Source of the DNA: Parvularculaceae bacterium
GTDB taxonomy: Bacteria > Pseudomonadota > Alphaproteobacteria > Caulobacterales > Parvularculaceae
Assembly (NCBI GenBank): GCA_013389125.1
Contig: JACADX010000410.1
Span: 1-7,149, forward strand
DNA length: 7,149 bases
Reading direction: 5' to 3'
Shown: positions 5,947 through 7,149 of the stretch, piece after piece
Position numbering within the stretch: position 1 is the stretch's first letter
Layout: each line of letters begins with the position of its first letter
Translations under genes and position numbers: made by a program
Notes under the pieces: generated by a model
Told to the model about the DNA's origin: nothing
What the model saw: only the letters and a program-made list of their open reading frames with translations
Databases searched by the model: none

Positions 5947-7148
5947 GGCGCCCCTCCGTTCGCGGTTTTCCGGGCTGCGCGAGGCAAGACAGGCGCGCTC
6001 GTATTCGCGGCGACGAGCGGCTCCGCGCCGAGCAGAACGGGCAGCCAGTGCGCGGGGTGATCGCCGACGCGCGCGCGCAGCGCGTCAAGCGCGCGAACCG
6101 AGCGCTCACGGCCGGAAAGAATGCGCAGCGCCTCGGGTTCTCCGGCAAGGTCCAGTCGCGCGACGACGCTGTCGGTTCCGGTCTTGATGAGGAAGCAGCG
6201 GGACGCTTCGGGGAGCGTCCTGACGATATCAAGCTCATGCGACGTGAGTCCGAATCCGACGCTATAGTCGTCCTCCTGCGCGCGGGGATTGGGCATGAAG
6301 ATCTGCACGGCGGTCTGTTCGCGGATCGCGCTCGAAATGCGGCTGTCAAGCGCATCGCGGGCGGACTGCGTGCAGAAGCCGACGACGCCGTTGCGCTTTC
6401 GAATGGTCTTCAGCCAATCTCGCAGGCGCGCGGCGAAGACGTCGTCGTCGAGCGCCTTCCATCCTTCGTCGATGACGATCAGCGTCGGCGACCCGTCGAG
6501 CCGCTCTTCAATCCGCCGGAAGAGATACATCATCGTCGGCGTTCGGATGTCCGGCGCGTCCAAAAGCTCCGTCATGTCGAAACCGATTATGCGCGCGTCC
6601 TCGGAAAGCCTGTCCTCCGCATTGTCGAAAAGCCAGGCGAGTTCGCCCTTGCCGCACCAGCGGCTGATGCGCGCGGCGAGGTCGTCGGCTTGTGGCCGGC
6701 GAAAGCCGCCGAGGAGTTCCTGGAAATACCGCAACCGACGAAGTTCCGGCGGCTGATCGAAATTCGCGTCCACCGCCTCGCTGATGACGGCGAGTTCTTC
6801 GGGTGCGAGCGTCGAACCGGCGCTTTTGGCGAGCTGTCCGACCAAAGCCCGCAGGAATGCGCGCGCGCTCCCGCTGTCTGCGATCTGCAGCGGGTTGAAG
6901 CCGGTCGGCCGGCCATGCCGCAGGACTTCGTAGACGCCGCCGATCGCGCGCAGGAAGATTTCGGAGCCGCGGTCCTTGTCGAAAAAAATCGTTCGCGGCG
7001 CCATTTTCTGCGCTTGCGCCGTGAGAAAGTTCAACACGACCGTTTTGCCTGAGCCCGAGGGGCCGATGACGAGAAAATTGCCAAGATCGCCTTGGTGGAA
7101 ATTGAAGAAGTAGGGCGTCGCCGAGGTCGTCTCGAAGACGGTGATCGC
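5943..7148 (-). CDS. virB4: VirB4-family T4SS ATPase, C-terminal half only
   Basis: The frame is open to the right edge and gives 401 residues. VirB4 proteins are near 800, so roughly the N-terminal half lies outside. VirB4 is the conserved inner-membrane-associated ATPase that powers pilus biogenesis and transport. Visible residues (numbered from the edge) include the Walker A GPSGSGKT (29-36; bases 7041-7064), preceded by the family phrase PYFFNFHQGDLGNF. The block DMTELLD (191-197) leads into Walker B LIVIDEGWKAL (223 onward). Further conserved pieces are GFCTQSARDALDS, IFMPNPRAQEDDY and FLIKTGTDSVVARLDL. A GTG inside the Walker A region (7037) is not the start, because the ATPase motif requires the sequence upstream of it. 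After HWLPVLLG, where related proteins tend to end soon, about 25 low-complexity residues remain (APVLPRAARKTANGGAP at the end). The stop overlaps the VirB6 ATG. Confidence 0.96.
   Translation of the reverse strand, partial: AITVFETTSATPYFFNFHQGDLGNFLVIGPSGSGKTVVLNFLTAQAQKMAPRTIFFDKDRGSEIFLRAIGGVYEVLRHGRPTGFNPLQIADSGSARAFLRALVGQLAKSAGSTLAPEELAVISEAVDANFDQPPELRRLRYFQELLGGFRRPQADDLAARISRWCGKGELAWLFDNAEDRLSEDARIIGFDMTELLDAPDIRTPTMMYLFRRIEERLDGSPTLIVIDEGWKALDDDVFAARLRDWLKTIRKRNGVVGFCTQSARDALDSRISSAIREQTAVQIFMPNPRAQEDDYSVGFGLTSHELDIVRTLPEASRCFLIKTGTDSVVARLDLAGEPEALRILSGRERSVRALDALRARVGDHPAHWLPVLLGAEPLVAANTSAPVLPRAARKTANGGAP
5953..5957 (-). promoter_or_regulatory. strong ribosome-binding site of VirB6
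   Basis: The minus strand reads GGAGGGG and then CGCC before the ATG at 5946, so GGAGG sits 6 nt upstream within the VirB4 coding end. It is the best ribosome-binding sequence in the window and fixes the VirB6 start despite the overlap. Confidence 0.72.
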
Positions 7149-7149
7149 C

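Noticed and set aside
5943..7037. VirB4 starting at the GTG at 7037
   Set aside because: The frame continues upstream to the window edge and encodes the Walker A GPSGSGKT just before this codon, so a start there would remove the ATPase motif.
6048..7052. A 334-codon plus-strand open frame opposite VirB4
   Set aside because: It has no domain or membrane pattern and lies wholly antisense to conserved VirB4 motifs including both Walker boxes. Similar antisense frames occur opposite VirB6, VirB10 and VirB11.

Overview
The window holds most of a VirB-type (P-type, Agrobacterium-like) type IV secretion system (T4SS) operon. All of it is on the minus strand, so it reads from the right end of the window to the left. 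In transcription order the genes are the C-terminal half of VirB4 (7148 down to 5943, entering from beyond the right edge), VirB6 (5946-4726), VirB9 (4729-3935), VirB10 (3938-2877) and VirB11 (2880-1837). All four gene junctions are 4-base ATGA overlaps with no spacer, so the block looks like one translationally coupled transcript.

After a non-coding gap of about 150 bases (1687-1836) comes a co-directional gene that is not a T4SS component: a DUF1800-family protein with a lipoprotein-type signal sequence (1686 down to base 1). It runs off the left edge, probably close to its natural C-terminus. The gap has a weak promoter-like sequence and two short inverted repeats, so this gene may be a separate transcription unit.

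Together the T4SS genes supply two of the usual ATPases (VirB4 and VirB11), the polytopic inner-membrane channel subunit (VirB6), the outer-membrane-side core protein (VirB9) and the envelope-spanning scaffold (VirB10). VirB5, VirB7 and VirB8, which usually lie among these genes in the Agrobacterium order, are not encoded between VirB4 and VirB11. VirD4, a relaxase, pilin (VirB2), VirB1 and VirB3 are also not in the window, so it cannot be decided whether the system conjugates DNA or delivers effectors.

The high G+C content, the GCG/TCG/GTC-rich codon use and the style of the VirB6 and VirB4 proteins suggest an alphaproteobacterium (for example a Parvularcula/Hyphomonas-like, sphingomonad or related lineage). 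This is a judgement from general familiarity, not from a search. I saw no RNA genes, CRISPR arrays, insertion sequences or attachment sites. Many long open frames opposite the real genes are by-products of G+C-rich codon use. The system is a recognisable one; its odd points are the compact gene set, the coupling pattern, the basic tail of VirB9 and the DUF1800 neighbour.
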